From Flavobacterium eburneipallidum (GTDB lineage Bacteria > Bacteroidota > Bacteroidia > Flavobacteriales > Flavobacteriaceae): a stretch of 64,000 bases of DNA. This document shows positions 62,429-64,000 of the stretch, in pieces. A model generated the notes under the pieces. The model worked only from the letters and a program-made list of their open reading frames with translations. It had not been told where the DNA came from and searched no databases. The translations under genes and the position numbers were made by a program. The stretch covers positions 3,596,001 to 3,660,000 of the forward strand of contig NZ_CP114291.2 in the NCBI RefSeq assembly GCF_027111355.2, in the 5' to 3' direction. Position 1 is the stretch's first letter, and every line of letters starts with the position of its first letter.

Positions 62429-64000
62429 ATGAAAACAGACGCTTTTGCTTTAAGACACATAGGTCCAGAGGAATCAGACTTACAACATATGTTGAAAACA
62501 ATAGGAGTTGACTCGATAGAACAACTCATCTATGAGACCCTTCCGGATGATATACGTCTAAAAGAACCTCTAAATTTAGATCCCGAAATGACGGAATATG
62601 AATATTTAAAACATATTACGCTTTTAGGAAGTAAAAATAAAATGTTCAAAACCTACATAGGTTTAGGTTACAACCAAGCCATTGTTCCTGCGGTTATTCA
62701 GCGAAATGTCTTTGAAAATCCGGGTTGGTACACGGCTTACACGCCTTACCAGGCCGAAATTGCGCAAGGTCGTCTGGAAGCAATTTTGAATTTCCAAACG
62801 ATGGTTATCGAATTAACCGGAATGGAAATCGCCAATGCTTCACTTCTTGACGAAGGTACTGCTGCAGCTGAGGCTATGGCATTATTATTTGATGTAAGAA
62901 CCAGAGAGCAAAAGAAAGCTAATGTTTGTAAATTCTTCGTTTCTGAAGAAATCTTACCACAAACCTTATCGGTTTTACAAACCCGTTCTACACCAATTGG
63001 AGTAGAATTAGTAATAGGAAATCACGAAAATTTCGACTTTTCTGATGAATTCTTCGGAGCTATTTTACAATATCCTGGGAAATTCGGTCAGGTAAATGAC
63101 TATACTGCTTTTATTGCAAAAGCTGCCGAAAACAATATCAAAGTTGCTGTTGCCGCTGATATTTTAAGTTTAGCCAAATTAACACCTCCGGGAGAAATGG
63201 GCGCTGCAGTAGCATTAGGTACGACACAACGTTTCGGAATTCCGTTAGGTTACGGTGGGCCTCATGCGGCTTATTTTGCTACCAAAGAAGAATACAAACG
63301 CTCGATGCCAGGAAGAATCATCGGGGTAACTGTTGATACTAATGGAAACCGTGCGTTACGTATGGCATTGCAAACACGTGAGCAACACATTAAACGTGAT
63401 AAAGCCACTTCAAACATTTGTACTGCACAGGTTTTATTGTCCGTAATGGCTAGTATGTATGCTGTTTATCACGGTCCAAGAGGATTAAGATACATTGCAA
63501 ACAAAGTACATGCTTCAGCGGTGACTTTAGCAAATACCTTAGCTAAATTAGGATTCGAACAAACCAATACTGCTTTTTTTGATACTATTGTTATAAAAGC
63601 AGATGCTAAAAAAATAAGAGAAATTGCCGAAGCAAACGAGGTAAATTTCTTTTATCCAAACGAAAATTCAGTTTCTATTTCATTGAATGAAACCATCGGT
63701 TTTGCTGATTTGAATAAAGTAATTTCTATTTTTGCTGCTGCAAAAGAACTGGCAACCATTACAATTAGCGAATTATCCGAAACGAATCATTTCCCGGAAA
63801 GCTTAATCAGAACTTCAACATTCTTACAACACGAAGTTTTCAACAGATACCATTCGGAAACTGCTTTGATGCGTTACATCAAAATGTTAGAGCGTAAAGA
63901 TTTGGCATTAAATCACTCAATGATTTCGCTAGGTTCTTGCACGATGAAACTAAATGCCGCTGCCGAAATGTTGCCATTAAGTTCTCCAAGCTGGAATAGC
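62429..64000 (+). CDS. gcvP: Glycine dehydrogenase (aminomethyl-transferring), P-protein (5' part)
   Basis: The first 524 codons of the glycine cleavage P-protein are present, and the frame runs off the window end. MKTDAFALRHIGPEESDLQH is the standard bacterial/mitochondrial start. YIGLGYNQAIVPAVIQRNVF, NPGWYTAYTPYQAEIAQGRL and LLDEGTAAAEAMALLFDVRT are hallmark segments of the N-terminal half, and GGPHAAYFATKEEYKRSMPG follows. The PLP-binding lysine lies in the C-terminal half, outside the window. It releases CO2 from glycine and passes the aminomethyl group to the H-protein. No gcvT or gcvH is in view. Confidence 0.96.
   Translation, partial: MKTDAFALRHIGPEESDLQHMLKTIGVDSIEQLIYETLPDDIRLKEPLNLDPEMTEYEYLKHITLLGSKNKMFKTYIGLGYNQAIVPAVIQRNVFENPGWYTAYTPYQAEIAQGRLEAILNFQTMVIELTGMEIANASLLDEGTAAAEAMALLFDVRTREQKKANVCKFFVSEEILPQTLSVLQTRSTPIGVELVIGNHENFDFSDEFFGAILQYPGKFGQVNDYTAFIAKAAENNIKVAVAADILSLAKLTPPGEMGAAVALGTTQRFGIPLGYGGPHAAYFATKEEYKRSMPGRIIGVTVDTNGNRALRMALQTREQHIKRDKATSNICTAQVLLSVMASMYAVYHGPRGLRYIANKVHASAVTLANTLAKLGFEQTNTAFFDTIVIKADAKKIREIAEANEVNFFYPNENSVSISLNETIGFADLNKVISIFAAAKELATITISELSETNHFPESLIRTSTFLQHEVFNRYHSETALMRYIKMLERKDLALNHSMISLGSCTMKLNAAAEMLPLSSPSWNS

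Noticed and set aside
1..64000. tRNA or rRNA genes, insertion sequences, prophage
   Set aside because: I saw no cloverleaf-like gene, no transposase or integrase frame and no phage structural gene. A covariance-model scan would be needed to exclude short ncRNAs.

Overview
The window looks like a chromosomal segment of a member of the Bacteroidota, most likely a Flavobacterium or a close Flavobacteriaceae relative. The reasons are the AT-rich composition, recurring TAnnTTTG (-7) boxes, sometimes with TTTG (-33), the SusC/SusD pair, AcnB beside a mitochondrial-type aconitase, and a str/S10/spc/alpha ribosomal cluster that lacks tuf. Most of the window is core genome. No prophage, insertion sequence, CRISPR array, rRNA or tRNA gene was seen.

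Layout. 1-9.3 kb (minus strand): the start of a LysM-repeat secreted protein (cut by the window edge), two unrelated aconitases in separate transcription units, a MoxR ATPase and a periplasmic SurA/PpiC-type prolyl isomerase. 9.5-11.4 kb: a small secreted protein and carA. 11.7-28.9 kb (minus strand): one long ribosomal array, rpsL-rpsG-fusA-rpsJ | rplC-D-W-B, rpsS, rplV, rpsC, rplP, rpmC, rpsQ, rplN, rplX, rplE, rpsN | rpsH-rplF-rplR-rpsE-rpmD-rplO-secY-infA-rpmJ-rpsM-rpsK | rpsD-rpoA-rplQ. The bars mark places where I see a promoter-like box and/or a folded leader. 29.2-36.9 kb (plus strand): an Omp85-type outer-membrane protein, then a SusC/SusD operon with two lipoproteins and a strong terminator. 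37-47.7 kb: housekeeping genes (rlmB, rhomboid protease, rarA, yjjG-radC, mpl, TPR protein, LpxH-like phosphoesterase plus glycosyltransferase) and a GNAT acetyltransferase gene broken by an in-frame stop. 47.8-51.4 kb: obgE, a CBS-domain transporter-like protein, adk and hpt. 52-54.7 kb: a DUF6364/PIN toxin-antitoxin pair and purK/purE, with a small frameshifted membrane ORF between the two pur genes. 54.8-60.3 kb: an M3 oligopeptidase, a lipoprotein, and a GbsR/MarR-regulated set (regulator, DCC thiol protein with membrane tail, TIGR01777 epimerase, SRPBCC protein). 60.2-64 kb: a DUF4143 ATPase behind 33-bp direct repeats, a polytopic membrane protein, and the first 524 codons of gcvP.

How it fits together: the central block makes ribosomes, the translocon (SecY) and RNA polymerase alpha. 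CarA, PurE/PurK, Hpt and Adk serve nucleotide supply. The two aconitases and GcvP serve central carbon and one-carbon metabolism. Mpl, the LysM protein, the LpxH-like enzyme, Omp85 and SusCD serve the envelope.

The points most worth a second look are: the same inverted repeat (AAACTTTCA-N8-TGAAAGTTT) in front of both gbsR and its downstream operon; hairpin leaders ahead of rpsH and rpsD that could be r-protein autoregulatory elements; a palindromic dispersed-repeat sequence embedded in-frame in purK; three genes with the -7 box exactly 4 nt before the ATG (predicted leaderless mRNAs); the broken GNAT gene; and the frameshifted small membrane ORF between purK and purE. I did not find one clearly new multi-gene system. 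The GbsR regulon and the SusCD unit of unknown substrate come closest.
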